Source of the DNA: Benzoatithermus flavus
GTDB taxonomy: Bacteria; Pseudomonadota; Alphaproteobacteria; Geminicoccales; Geminicoccaceae
Direction of reading: 5' to 3'
DNA: 64,000 nucleotides
Assembly (NCBI RefSeq): GCF_037908215.1
Contig: NZ_JBBLZC010000016.1
Location: 1 to 64,000 of the forward strand
Part shown: piece after piece, positions 1 to 8,529 of the stretch
How positions within the stretch are numbered: the first letter of the stretch is position 1
How the letters are laid out: each line of letters begins with the position of its first letter
Notes under the pieces: generated by a model
Told to the model about the DNA's origin: nothing
Databases searched by the model: none
Seen by the model: the letters and a program-made list of their open reading frames with translations, nothing else
Program-made: the position numbers and the translations under genes

Positions 1-186
1 GACCCGGTCGCCGAGCGTCTGGCCGGTCAGGCCGGCGAGCCGTGCGGCCTCTTCCCGCGGCAGGCCGTCGAGCGCGTCGGCGAGCGCCAGCAGGCGAGCG
101 CTGACGCGCCCGTCGTGCTCGCGGCGGGCAAGGCGGCGCAGCTCGGCCGCGTCATGGTCGGTGCGGATCGACGAGGGTGCGGGCAC
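1..186 (-). CDS. IS630-family transposase, N-terminal fragment (runs off left edge)
   Basis: Reading leftwards from a GTG at 186, 62 codons stay open to the window edge. The product begins VPAPSSIRTDHDAAELRRLA and contains REEAARLAGLTGQTL, the helix-turn-helix that opens IS630-family transposases and recognises the element ends. No ATG is available, and an ATT lies upstream in frame at 207. The DDE catalytic domain would lie outside the window, so I cannot say whether this copy is intact. It sits beside other transposase fragments, which suggests it may be part of the same decayed cluster. Confidence 0.6.
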   Translation of the reverse strand, partial: MPAPSSIRTDHDAAELRRLARREHDGRVSARLLALADALDGLPREEAARLAGLTGQTLGDRV

Positions 187-279
187 GGCAGCCTCTCCGA
201 GGACAATGCCGCCGCAACGCCTCGGGCGCCCGGTTGATCCGTCACCAATTCGTCCGGTCGGTATGAGCCCCAATACCGT

Positions 280-650
280 TCACTTTACGATGATCTTGAT
301 GACAGCGGCGAAGTCGATCCGGACGGTCGGCTGCGGGGTTCGGGACCGCAGCTTGTAGCCACTCGTCTTGCGCTTGACCCCGCGTGGTACCCACCAGCCG
401 CGGCGGCTCTCCACGCGCTCCTCCAGGATCTCGGCCAAGACCGCCTCATGCAGGGCGCGCCTGGCCCGAGGGGAAAGGCGCGGCGAACTGCGGCAGCTTG
501 CCGCCGGACCACCCGCACCGGATGCAGGAAGGAGAGCCGGTCCGGATCCTCGCCGGCCCGCAGCGCCGCCGCGTGCATCAGCCCGCGCACAGCGAAGTGC
601 GCCAGGCAGCAGGATCGTGTCCCTGAGCGTGGTGTAACTGGCGTCGGGGC
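280..650 (-). pseudogene. IS4-family transposase, C-terminal piece
   Basis: The minus strand encodes LAHFAVRGLMHAAALRAGED, then DPDRLSFLHPVRVVRR, then after a frame change EAVLAEILEERVESRRGWW and GVKRKTSGYKL, ending at a TGA at 280-282. This is the usual C-terminal region of IS4-family transposases, including the segment after the catalytic glutamate. At least two frame changes separate the blocks. The sequence next to the stop (CAATACCGTTCACTT, about 271-285) could be the element's terminal inverted repeat, but its partner is missing. Confidence 0.7.
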
Positions 651-720
651 AGCGCGTTCACCGGCCTGGGCCGGGCAGGTCAGCCGGCGATCGCCGGAAG
701 GCTGGCGGCGGGATCATCGC

Positions 721-1847
721 TCAAGGGGCGATGGTTTCCAGGGTCATGTAACGGGCGCGCGGGACGGCCCACTCGTCGTTCTGCTCGAGCAGGATCGCAC
801 CGACGAGGCGGACGATGGCATCCTCATTCGGGAAGATGCCGCCCCCCTCGGTGCGGCGCTTGCTCTCGCCGGTGAGGCGTTCGAGCGGATTGGTCGAGTG
901 CAGCTTGGCCCGGTGCGCAGCCGGGAAGCTCATGTAGGCGAGCGCGTCCGTCTCGGCCTCGTCGAGGAAGCTGGCGAGCTTCGGCAGCTTGGGCCGCAAC
1001 TGATCGGCAACGCGCCGCCACTGCAGCCTGGCGCTTCAGCATCATCCTGCGCGAACGCGGTGCCGATGAAGGCCGAGACGACGCGGCGCCCGCTCTTGCC
1101 GGCATGCGCCAGCGCGTTGCGCATGAAGTGCACACGACAGCGCTGCCAAGTGGCGTTGAGCACCTTGGTGACGGCGGCCTTGATGCCCTCAGGGGCGTCG
1201 GAGACGACCAGCTTGACGCCGCGCCAGCTTGCGCAGGAAGGCGGTCCAGAACGTCTCGGCCTCGGAAGGGCCGATGTCCATGCCGAGAACCTCGCGCCGG
1301 CCGTCGCTGTTGACGCCGACCGCGACGATCACCGCCACCGAGACGATGCGGCCGTTCTGGCGCACCTTCACATAGGTGGCGTCGATCCACAGGTAGGGCC
1401 AGTCGCCCTCGATCGGGCGGCCGAGGAAGGCTTTGCCCTTCTCGTCGATCTCCGCGCACAGCCGGCTGACCTGGCTCTTGGAGATGCCGCTCATCGCCAT
1501 CGCCTGGACGAGATCGTCGACCGCACGGGTGGAGACGCCCTGAACACAGGCTTCCTGCACCACCGCGGGGAGCGCCTTCCCGGCCATGCGGCGCGGCTCC
1601 AGAAAGGCTGGGAAGCAGCTGCCCTGGCGCAGCTTGGGGCTGCGCAGCTCGACCGTGCCCGCGCGGTCTCCCAATCACGGTCACGGCAGCCGTTGCGCTG
1701 AACACGGCGCTCGGGGCTCTTCTCGCCGTAAGCCGCCCCGGTCAGCCCCTCGACCTCCAGCTCCATGAGCCGCTGGGCGGCAAAGCCGATCATCTCGCGC
1801 AGCAGATCGGCGTCGGGGCTCTTCTCGACAAGCGCGCGAAGGGTCAT
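721..1847 (-). pseudogene. IS256-family transposase, multiply frameshifted
   Basis: The start is ATG at 1847 (MTLRALVEKSPDADLLREMI), and the family pattern continues with GLTGAAYGEKSPERRVQRNG. It then moves to a second frame (EVLGMDIGPSEAETFWTAFL, and YLWIDATYVKVRQNGR with a catalytic Asp), a third frame (TWQRCRVHFMRNALAHAGKS), and returns to a further frame for the end (HSTNPLERLTGESKRRTEGG). Family members are mutator-type DDE transposases of about 400 residues, so almost the full length is present but broken by at least three frameshifts. The sequence before the start (about 1875-1910) contains GGGTCGGGTTGCCGAACC on the minus strand, resembling an IS256 left end. Confidence 0.8.
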
Positions 1848-1927
1848 CTCTCGTCGGCCATCGGTGGTTCCTCGAATCAGGTTGGTTCGGCAACCCGACC
1901 CTACCGGCGAATCATCGATGACCACCC

Positions 1928-1983
1928 GCGAAGCCGCTCGCTCGCTACAGCGCCATGGGCGCGCGCTTCGCGAGCGGCTTCGC
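1928..1983. repeat. 14-bp perfect inverted repeat inside the IS cluster
   Basis: GCGAAGCCGCTCGC at 1928-1941 is matched by its exact reverse complement at 1970-1983, separated by 28 bases. It lies in about 110 bases that belong neither to the IS256 end nor to the IS4 gene. It could be a remnant of another element end or a small palindromic repeat. I cannot assign it to a family. Confidence 0.6.
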
Positions 1984-1999
1984 TCTACCGAGCTACACC

Positions 2000-2350
2000 A
2001 CGACGCGGGACACGGCCTGGGAGCAGGCCCCAGAACTCCTGCCGCACCGGCTCGGGCGTCTTGCGGCGCAGGACGATGCGCACACCGCGCAGGTGCGTCT
2101 TCAACGCGTCCAGCGCCCCTTCGATCTTTCACCGCTCGTGATGAAGGGCGGCCAAGTCGGTGGCCGGTGCCTGCGCAGGATCCAAGATCGTCGTTACCAG
2201 CCGGTAGAGTGGCTCGGCATCGGCGACGCCCGCCAGCCGGTACTCGATCGTCCGCACTCGGACGCCCTCGTGCATCTTCCGGCGACCGAGGGTGCGAGGG
2301 GCTGGAGGAGCGGCACGCGGTCGTGCTCGCACAGGCGCTGCTGCGCTCGA
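2000..2350 (-). pseudogene. IS4-family transposase, central piece
   Basis: The minus strand reads RVRTIEYRLAGVADAEPLYR, LVTTILDPAQAPATDLAALH, HER then a TGA where the family has Trp, then KIEGALDALKTHLRG and RRKTPEPVRQEFWGLL. This is the part of an IS4-family transposase that runs up to the insertion of the IS256 block, and the reading continues in the piece at 280-650. The Trp-to-stop change alone kills the gene. The N-terminal third is missing and replaced by the IS630-type fragment to the right. Confidence 0.75.
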
Positions 2351-2399
2351 CCGCGGCGCGCTCGCGCTCCGCCAGGAACGGACCTTCTGGCTGACGTGC

Positions 2400-2572
2400 C
2401 AGGAGGCGTTGTCGCCCACGGTCTGGCGGGCGCAGCCCAGGCCGGCGGCGATCGCCCGCGGCGGCTGCCCCGACACGCTCCACAGCACGATCTGGGCTCG
2501 GCGCATGGTGAACGCGCTCTCGCTGCGCCGGCTGGCCGCGCGCGGCTCACGAACGAAGATGGGCGGGCGCAT
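2400..2572 (-). pseudogene. IS630-family transposase, N-terminal fragment
   Basis: From ATG at 2572 the product starts MRPPIFVREPRAASRRSESA and continues with TMRRAQIVLWSVSGQPPRAI and AAGLGCARQTVGD, a typical start of IS630-family transposases with a helix-turn-helix that binds the element ends. After about 55 residues the similarity stops and the frame runs into IS4-derived sequence. No catalytic domain is present, so this is a truncated relic. The junction lies around 2350-2420. Confidence 0.65.
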
Positions 2573-2812
2573 CCCGGTCAGATGCGCCCCGGCTCCCTTC
2601 GCACAAAGACCGCCGCGGAGGATGCCCTAGTATTCCGTCCAGGCCATCCGGTCGACGATGCCGTCCTCGACAGGTCGCCGAGGCGGTCGGCAGGCGATGC
2701 AGCCCCCGCTTCCTGCGATCGAGCGCAAGAGGCCGACCCAGCCGTGCCGCGAGGACAAGCATCCGGGGCGGCCGATGTGGCCCGGGCTCCCAAGAAGCCC
2801 GGGCCGCGTTGC
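2573..2812. other. Intergenic region between the IS cluster and the esterase gene
   Basis: I see no gene in these 240 bases. The right end carries a strong hairpin (see 2779-2805) that follows the esterase stop codon. The rest is GC-rich sequence with no recognisable family. Confidence 0.5.
2779..2805 (-). terminator. Terminator-like hairpin after the esterase gene
   Basis: Arms GGCCCGGGCT (2779-2788) and AGCCCGGGCC (2796-2805) form a perfect 10-bp stem with a 7-base loop, 7 bases past the esterase stop. There is no T-run after the stem on the minus strand, so it may work as a 3' stabiliser or a weak terminator. Confidence 0.55.
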
Positions 2813-4006
2813 TCAGGCGGCCTTGCTCTGCTTCAGGTTCCGGTAGAACGCCGTCTCGAAGTCGAGATAGCCCCCGAAGGAGACCGGGTCGCCGAACGGC
2901 AGGATCTGCGTCGCCCAGAACCCACCGAAGCCGTTCCGGCGATCGATCCAGTAGAACAGGTTCGCCAGCCCCGCCCAGCCGAGGGCCCCGGCCGGGCGCC
3001 CGGTCGGGGCCTCCTCGTCGTTCACCATGAAGGTGAAGGACCAGGACTTCGACAGGCCGGGGAAGAACTCGGCGTCGTTGGACAGGGCCTTGATGACCCC
3101 GGGAAGCATCGTGATCTTCTTCTCCCCGAGATGGTTCTTCTCGGCCATCCGCACGGTCTCGACCCGGAGGACGCGACCGTGCTCGCCCGCGCCGTCGTTC
3201 AGCCACATCCGGATGAACTTCATGTAGTCGCCGACGGTACTGTAGAGGCCGTGGCCGCCCATGTGGACCTCCGGCTTCGCGGGCAACTCGAAGTCCATCG
3301 GCGTCAGCGAGCCGTCTGCGTTCCGGGCGTGCATGCCGGCGAGCCGGCCGCGCAGCGCATCGGTGAGCTCGAACGTCGTGTCGGTCATGCCGAGCGGCTC
3401 GAAGATGCGCGTCTCGAAGACCTCGCCCAGCCGCTTGCCGGTGATCCCCTCGACCACCAGGCCACACCAGTCGATGTTCGACCCGTACTCCCACCGGTCG
3501 CCGGGGTCGAAGAGCAGAGGCGTCATCAGCGAGGCCTTGGAGGAGGTGACGACGCTCGGCTGGCCCTTCTCCTGCGCCAGGCGGTTGTAGGTCTCGTTGA
3601 AGAAGTCGTAACCGAACCCGGCGGTGTGCAGCAGCAGCATGCGCGTGGTGACGTCGCGCTTGGGCGGGCGCAGCTTCGGCTCGCCTTTCTCGTCGAACCC
3701 TTCGATGACCTGGAGCCTGCCGATGTCGGGGGCGTAAGTCTTGGCCGGCGCATCGAGATCGAGTCTGCCCTCCTCGACGAGCTGCAGTACCGCCGTGCCG
3801 GTGATGGCCTTGGTGGTCGAGAAGATGGCGAAGACGGTATCGGTCGTCATGACGTCGCCCCGGTCGAGCCGACGCACGCCACCAGCGCCCTCGTAGATGT
3901 TGTGGTGACGATCCGTTACCATCGCGACGACGCCCGGAACGCGCGGATCGGCCGTGACGACGCGGTTCAGGATGGCATCGGCCGCCGCCTTGAAATCGGT
4001 GCTCAT
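2813..4006 (-). CDS. Serine hydrolase of the class C beta-lactamase family (probable esterase)
   Basis: This 397-residue protein belongs to the beta-lactamase class C/EstB-like esterase family. The nucleophile motif SxxK is seen as IFSTTKAITG near residue 85, and the second motif tyrosine is in WEYGSNIDW in the middle of the protein. There is no signal peptide, so it should act in the cytoplasm. I chose ATG 4006 because GGGAGGG precedes it by a few bases; an upstream in-frame ATG (4126) adds 40 residues of non-protein-like sequence. The gene follows a Baeyer-Villiger monooxygenase gene by 138 bases on the same strand. The likely job is to hydrolyse the ester made by that enzyme, as in known ketone pathways. 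The substrate is inferred. Confidence 0.85.
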   Translation of the reverse strand: MSTDFKAAADAILNRVVTADPRVPGVVAMVTDRHHNIYEGAGGVRRLDRGDVMTTDTVFAIFSTTKAITGTAVLQLVEEGRLDLDAPAKTYAPDIGRLQVIEGFDEKGEPKLRPPKRDVTTRMLLLHTAGFGYDFFNETYNRLAQEKGQPSVVTSSKASLMTPLLFDPGDRWEYGSNIDWCGLVVEGITGKRLGEVFETRIFEPLGMTDTTFELTDALRGRLAGMHARNADGSLTPMDFELPAKPEVHMGGHGLYSTVGDYMKFIRMWLNDGAGEHGRVLRVETVRMAEKNHLGEKKITMLPGVIKALSNDAEFFPGLSKSWSFTFMVNDEEAPTGRPAGALGWAGLANLFYWIDRRNGFGGFWATQILPFGDPVSFGGYLDFETAFYRNLKQSKAA

Positions 4007-4144
4007 GCTTTTCCCTCCCAGTTTCTCGGACATGCCGGCCCGGAGCGGCGGCCGGGGCGATCGCCCCGGCCGCCACCTGCCGCACGTGACCGTTCGAAGC
4101 CTCGTGCAGCCGGGCCGGCGACGCAACGCTCGTGAGCGCCGCGA

Positions 4145-5788
4145 CTACCGTATCGCGAAACCCTGATAGCCGCTCGCCGCGACCTCGTCGCATTTCCTGC
4201 GATACGTGCCGACACCACCCGTATAGGACAGAACCCGGCGCGGCTTGCCCTTCACGTTCGAGCCCAGATACCAGGAATTGGTCCTGGCGATGAGGGTCGC
4301 CTCGGCGATCTCGTCGTGATGCGCCACCCAGCGGTCTTCCGCCTCCTTTGTGGGCTCGCAGACCGTCTTGCCGGCACTCCGCATGTACCTGATGCAGTTG
4401 CTGATCCACTCGACCTGCTGCTGCAGGCAGGTGGTCATGTTGCAAAGCGCCGCCGAGGGCGCCAGCGGTACCGCCGTCGTGAACAGGTTCGGATAGCCGT
4501 GCACCTGCAGGCCCATGGTGGTGCGGATGTCCTTGCCCCAGTCCTCCTTCAGCGACCGCCCGCCTCTGCCACGGATGTCGATGCGCGTGAGCGCGCCCGT
4601 CCCGGCGTCGAAGCCGGTAGCGAGAATGATGATGTCGAGCTCGTGAACCGTGCCGTCGGCCGTCTGGATACCCTCCGGCGTCACGCGCTCGATCGGGTTG
4701 TTCTTGACGCTGACGGCCTCGACGTTCGACCGGTGATAGACCTCGAGGTAGCTGCTCTCCAAGGGCACGCGATGCGTGCCGAATCCGTAGTCGGTCGGGA
4801 TCAGCATCTCGCACAAGCGGGGGTCCTTGAGGCGCGCACGCATCTTCTCGCGCACGAACTCGGAGATCTCCTCGTTGACCTTCTCGTCGAAGAACATCTC
4901 GACGAACGAGGCGAGCCACAGCTTCAGCGAGCCGTCGTTGTAGATCTCCTCCAGCACCTCGCGGCGCTGCTCTGGCGTGAGGTCGGCCCACTTGTGCTCG
5001 AAGTCGTACTCGAACCCGCTGAACGTGTGGGGAAGCGTGCGCCTCAGCTCGTCGAACCGTGCCTTATAGGCCTCCACCTCCTTCTGGCCGTATTTCGGGC
5101 TCTTCATCGGCAGCACGTATTGTGGTGTGCGGACGAACACCTTCAGATGCCCGACTTGGCTGGCGATGGTCTGGATGACCTGGATGCCCGTGGCGCCGAT
5201 GCCGACGACGCCGACCCGCTTCCCGGCGAGATCGATCGGCTCCTTCGGCCAACGCGCCGTGTGAAAGATCCTCCCCTTGAACGTTTCCTGGCCGGGGAAC
5301 ACATCGGCCAGGGGCGCGGAGAGCATCCCGCAGCAGGTGATCAGAAACTGCGCATCGATGATCTCGCCGCCATCGGTCGCGATCGACCAGCGCCCCGTCG
5401 CCTCATTGTAGTGCGCGCTGGTGATCGTGGTGTTGAACTGGATGTCCTTGCGCAGGTCGAGACGGTCGGCGACGTAGTTCAGCCAGCGCTCGATCTCCGG
5501 CTGGCCGGGGAACTTCTCGCTCCAGCTCCAGCCTTTGTAGAGATCCTCGGAAAAGAGATACTGGTAGATGTAGGCCTCGGAATCGAACTTGGCGCCCGGA
5601 TAGCGGTTCCAGTACCAGGTCCCGCCGACATTCGACGCGGTGTCGTAGGCTCTCACCTCGAGTCCCTGGTTCCGGAGCAGGTAGAGCTGGTAGAGCCCGG
5701 CCACGCCGGCGCCGATGATCAGCGCATCCAGCTTTCTCGTCGCTTGCGACCCTGGCTTTCCTTCGCCATCTGCAGCCTTGATCGTCAT
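4145..5788 (-). CDS. Baeyer-Villiger monooxygenase (flavin-containing, class B)
   Basis: A 547-residue NADPH- and FAD-dependent monooxygenase that inserts oxygen next to a ketone carbonyl to give an ester or lactone. An N-terminal FAD Rossmann motif (GAGVAG, residues 26-31) is followed by GGTWYWNRYPGAKFDSE, the family fingerprint FKGRIFHTARWP (FxGxxxHTxxW), and a second nucleotide motif, GIGATG. Length and motif order match cyclohexanone/acetone monooxygenase-type enzymes. ATG 5788 was chosen because GGGAGAGAAT precedes it; an in-frame ATG at 5980 would add 64 arginine-rich residues unlike the family. The gene lies between a sigma-54 activator gene and an esterase gene. A -24/-12 promoter about 230 bases upstream suggests induction through that activator. 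The natural ketone is unknown. Confidence 0.93.
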   Translation of the reverse strand: MTIKAADGEGKPGSQATRKLDALIIGAGVAGLYQLYLLRNQGLEVRAYDTASNVGGTWYWNRYPGAKFDSEAYIYQYLFSEDLYKGWSWSEKFPGQPEIERWLNYVADRLDLRKDIQFNTTITSAHYNEATGRWSIATDGGEIIDAQFLITCCGMLSAPLADVFPGQETFKGRIFHTARWPKEPIDLAGKRVGVVGIGATGIQVIQTIASQVGHLKVFVRTPQYVLPMKSPKYGQKEVEAYKARFDELRRTLPHTFSGFEYDFEHKWADLTPEQRREVLEEIYNDGSLKLWLASFVEMFFDEKVNEEISEFVREKMRARLKDPRLCEMLIPTDYGFGTHRVPLESSYLEVYHRSNVEAVSVKNNPIERVTPEGIQTADGTVHELDIIILATGFDAGTGALTRIDIRGRGGRSLKEDWGKDIRTTMGLQVHGYPNLFTTAVPLAPSAALCNMTTCLQQQVEWISNCIRYMRSAGKTVCEPTKEAEDRWVAHHDEIAEATLIARTNSWYLGSNVKGKPRRVLSYTGGVGTYRRKCDEVAASGYQGFAIR

Positions 5789-6018
5789 GATTCTCTCCCT
5801 GATTGAGCCCTGTCTTGCCCGAAAGGCGATCCTGGCCCGGCATGGCAGGGAAATCTCTTCGTTTCGCAGCCGCCGCAGCCTCCTGCCGGACATGCGAGCC
5901 GAGCGCTCCTGCCAATGCCGAGCGGCGGCACGAAGGCCGACTAGCAAGGGACGCGCCAGTCGCGCAGCGCCGACGCGCAAGGCATCAAGCTATTGATACG
6001 AAATGTTTTTTTACCGCG

Positions 6019-6035
6019 ATGCCTGGTTGGTGCCA
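6019..6035 (-). promoter_or_regulatory. Sigma-54 (-24/-12) promoter for the monooxygenase-esterase genes
   Basis: On the minus strand the sequence TGGCACCAACCAGGCAT keeps TGGCAC at -24 and GC at -12 with the required 10 bases between the GG and the GC. The -12 box is AGGCA instead of TTGCA. It lies about 230 bases upstream of the monooxygenase ATG, immediately after the gene for an enhancer-binding protein that needs sigma-54. The predicted transcription start is near 6009. Confidence 0.7.
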
Positions 6036-6074
6036 CGAGAGCGGACGAAAATCGGTCGGAGCTGGTCCGGTACG

Positions 6075-6089
6075 GTTCGAAAAACGAAC
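6075..6089. promoter_or_regulatory. Possible activator site upstream of the sigma-54 promoter
   Basis: A small perfect inverted repeat, GTTCG-AAAAA-CGAAC, lies about 40-55 bases upstream of the -24 box. Its position is closer than most enhancer sites, and it is also just past the stop of the activator gene. It may be an activator site or a chance hairpin. Confidence 0.3.
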
Positions 6090-6130
6090 GCTCGACCGGC
6101 CGGCATCGTCCTGCCTGCGACCGCGCGCCG

Positions 6131-8125
6131 TCACGCGGTCGGCTCGAGCATGCGACGGCCGAGCCCGTAGCGCTTCATCTTGGCGTAGACGGTGCTCTTG
6201 GCGATGCCGAGCTCTCGTGCGGCGGCCGTGACGTTTCCCCGGCAATCCTGGAGGGCGCGCCTGATCTCCTCACGCTCGGCTACCTCGATCGGCGTCAATC
6301 CCGCGTTCGACCTGTCGAGCGCACTGCGGTGCTCGAACGCCCCCGAGAGCTCGGGCGGAAGGTCGGCTTCGGTTATCGGATCGTCCGTGGCGGTGAGGAG
6401 CACGCTCTCGACCACGTTGCGCAGCTCGCGCACGTTTCCCGGCCAGTCGTGCGCCATCAGGCGCTGCAAGGCGCTCGTGGAGAACCTCGCGGGACGCAGG
6501 CCGTATCGCTGTGATATCTGACGAGAGAAATGCTCCACGAGCCGCGGGATCTCGGCGGCCCGCTCCCGCAGAGAGGGGATGGTGATCGACACGACCGAGA
6601 TCCGGTAGAACAAATCGGCGCGGAAGCGGTGCTTCTCGACCTCCGCACGCAGGTCGCGGTTGGTCGCCGCAACGAGGCGGAAGTTCACGCGGCGCGCCTT
6701 GACCTCGCCGATCCGGCAGACCTCGCGCTGCTCGAGCACGCGCAGGAACAAGGGCTGAAGATCGATCGGCATCTCGCCGATCTCGTCCAGAAAGAGCGTG
6801 CCGCCGTCGGCCGCCTCTATCTTCCCGATCATCCCGCCCTTGCGGGCCCCGGTGAAGGAACCCTCCGCATAGCCGAACAGCTCGCTCGCCAGCAGATCGC
6901 GAGGCAGGCCGCCGCAGTTGAGGGCGATGAACGGCCCGCTCGCGTGATCGGACGCCTCATGGATGCTGCGGGCGAACAGCTCCTTGCCGACCCCGGTCTC
7001 GCCGAGCAGCAGGACCGGCGCGGTGGTCGCCGCGACGCGCCGTGCCTTGCTCACGGTCTGCCGTAGTTGCGGATCGTCGCCGATGATCTCGGCGAAGGGC
7101 TGGGACGGTGCAGCGTCGGCAAGTGGCGACGCCGGCCGTGGTCTCGGCCGGGCGGCAGCGCCTCTCTTCGGGGCAACCAGGATGGCGCCGAGCCGCTCGC
7201 TGCCGTCGAAGACCGGCGTGAGCCACTCCTCGGGTGCCCAGTCGATCCGGTCGAGGCGGCGGCCTCGCGCGCGCCCACTCGCGCAAGGCGCGAGCAGGCC
7301 ATGCTCGCTCGCCGCGGCGGCGAGATCGCGCAGCACCGCGTCGATGTCGCCGTTGGCCTTGATGGCGCGGCCATGGCGATCGAGGACGACGACGTGATCG
7401 CCCATGCCCCTCGGGGCCTCCCAGAGACAGCGTTCGAGCAGCCGGTAGCGATACTCCATCTCGATCTGGGCGAAATGGTTCTCGATGCGCGAGGCCGCCG
7501 CCACGACGAGCGCCATGCTGTGCCGGCTGTAGGAGCCGCGAAGACCGGAAATGTCGATGACGCCCAGAATGGATTGGTCGAATGGGTCCCGAATGATACT
7601 GGCCGAGCAGGACCATTGCTTGATGCCGAAGCAGAAATGCTCGGTAGAATGGACCTGGATGGGCAGATTGGTCTGGAGCGCCGTTCCGATCGCGTTCGTG
7701 CCGCACGTGAGCTCGCTCCAGTCCGCACCCGGAAGCAGGTGAATCGCCTCGATCGCGTTGCTGAGCGAGAGGGACCTGTCGCCTTCCATGCTCAGGACGA
7801 TGCCATTCGCATCCGTCAGAACCATGACGGTGCCAGTCTCGAGCAGAAAGTCGCGCGCCAGCGCCATCACGGGCGTGCTGGCGTCGATCAGGTCCCGGCA
7901 CTGGTTCTGCAGCTCGCGCAGCCTTTCCTCGGGCATTGGCGGCGGCGCCTGGTGGCGGCCGTGATCGACCTTGCCGCGTTGGCAGCGCTGCCAGGACTGA
8001 TCGATGATGCTGCGGACGAGGGGCGGCCTTTCGCCGCCACCCGCCATGAATTTCTCCCAATAGGACATGATCGTCCGATCGTTCTCGGGAACGGAGAAGA
8101 GCTGCTCCTTGAGCGGCGCTCGCAT
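6131..8125 (-). CDS. Sigma-54-dependent transcriptional activator, AcoR type
   Basis: A 664-residue enhancer-binding protein. Its N-terminal half has a GAF-like sensor region (about residues 80-190, including TCGTNAIGTAL as in AcoR relatives). The AAA+ domain shows Walker A GETGVGKE near residue 370, the sigma-54 contact loop as GSFTGA (usual form GAFTGA) and Walker B GGTLFLDEIGEM. A Fis-type helix-turn-helix closes the protein (NVTAAARELGIAKSTVYAKM). ATG 8125 is preceded by GGGAGGGG. It sits upstream of the monooxygenase and esterase genes on the same strand, with a sigma-54 promoter between them, so it most likely activates them in response to a ketone or alcohol. The effector is inferred. 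Confidence 0.92.
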   Translation of the reverse strand: MRAPLKEQLFSVPENDRTIMSYWEKFMAGGGERPPLVRSIIDQSWQRCQRGKVDHGRHQAPPPMPEERLRELQNQCRDLIDASTPVMALARDFLLETGTVMVLTDANGIVLSMEGDRSLSLSNAIEAIHLLPGADWSELTCGTNAIGTALQTNLPIQVHSTEHFCFGIKQWSCSASIIRDPFDQSILGVIDISGLRGSYSRHSMALVVAAASRIENHFAQIEMEYRYRLLERCLWEAPRGMGDHVVVLDRHGRAIKANGDIDAVLRDLAAAASEHGLLAPCASGRARGRRLDRIDWAPEEWLTPVFDGSERLGAILVAPKRGAAARPRPRPASPLADAAPSQPFAEIIGDDPQLRQTVSKARRVAATTAPVLLLGETGVGKELFARSIHEASDHASGPFIALNCGGLPRDLLASELFGYAEGSFTGARKGGMIGKIEAADGGTLFLDEIGEMPIDLQPLFLRVLEQREVCRIGEVKARRVNFRLVAATNRDLRAEVEKHRFRADLFYRISVVSITIPSLRERAAEIPRLVEHFSRQISQRYGLRPARFSTSALQRLMAHDWPGNVRELRNVVESVLLTATDDPITEADLPPELSGAFEHRSALDRSNAGLTPIEVAEREEIRRALQDCRGNVTAAARELGIAKSTVYAKMKRYGLGRRMLEPTA

Positions 8126-8529
8126 AGACCCCTCCCAGCCGTATCTTTGAATTTGGGGTCGAGCGTAGGGTTACATCACGAGATCTGTCCAGCCCGCTCT
8201 CAGCTCGACTTTGGCCGTCCGGCGGAGCGCGGGGCGGAGTTTCCTCGCCTCGGCCTGCCGCCCCGACGGAAGCAACCCATGCTCGCGCCAGAACTGCCGG
8301 CGGACGGCGGCAAAGTTATCGGCGACGGTCGGCCACAGCTTGCGATGGCGAGCAGCGATGCCGACGCTCGAGCGGGCGCGACGGTCGAGGATGGCGGCGG
8401 TGGGCCGGCGCTCCCGGCCGGGAGTGTCGGATAGGGCGCGACCAGCGTCCGAGGACGTCGGAGGGGTAGGGCTTGCGGGTCGTCACCCCGCTACCCTGGA
8501 ACGCCTCGATTTTCAGTCCATAGCAGCCT
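8126..8529. other. Intergenic region with decayed fragments
   Basis: No intact gene is seen. On the minus strand an open stretch ends at a TAA at 8171-8173 and is rich in Trp and Arg (for example AARHRKLWPTVADNFAAVRR). It has no start codon and no family I recognise. To its right is a short piece of an IS5-type transposase start (8440-8486). The first 45 bases after 8125 should hold the promoter of the AcoR-type gene. Confidence 0.4.
8440..8486 (-). pseudogene. IS5-family transposase start, tiny relic
   Basis: From a GTG at 8486 the minus strand reads VTTRKPYPSDVLGRW, matching the very conserved opening of IS5-family transposases (KPYPSDVSDEEW). The match ends after about 13 residues. It is too short to be functional and marks a former insertion. 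Confidence 0.45.

Larger units (their letters stand above)
1..2572. mobile_element. Nested insertion-sequence graveyard
   Basis: At least four transposase remnants are packed here, all read on the minus strand: an IS630-type N-terminus at the left edge, an IS4-family gene in two pieces (about 280-650 and 2000-2350), an IS256-family gene between those pieces, and another IS630-type N-terminus at about 2400-2572. The two IS4 pieces break at the same protein position (after EFWGLL and before LAHFAVRG), so the central block inserted into an older IS4 copy. All recognisable members carry frameshifts, stops or truncations. I infer that no element here is autonomous, except possibly the one cut by the window edge. 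Confidence 0.75.

Noticed and set aside
1985..2005. tRNA D-arm-like sequence (GTAGCTCGGTAGAGC on the minus strand)
   Set aside because: The loop has only four bases, no anticodon or T-arm follows, and the sequence is part of IS-derived DNA near a 14-bp inverted repeat.
2547..4991. Long minus-strand frame across the esterase and monooxygenase genes
   Set aside because: It overlaps two clear genes in another frame of the same strand and has Arg/Gly/His-rich, non-protein-like composition.
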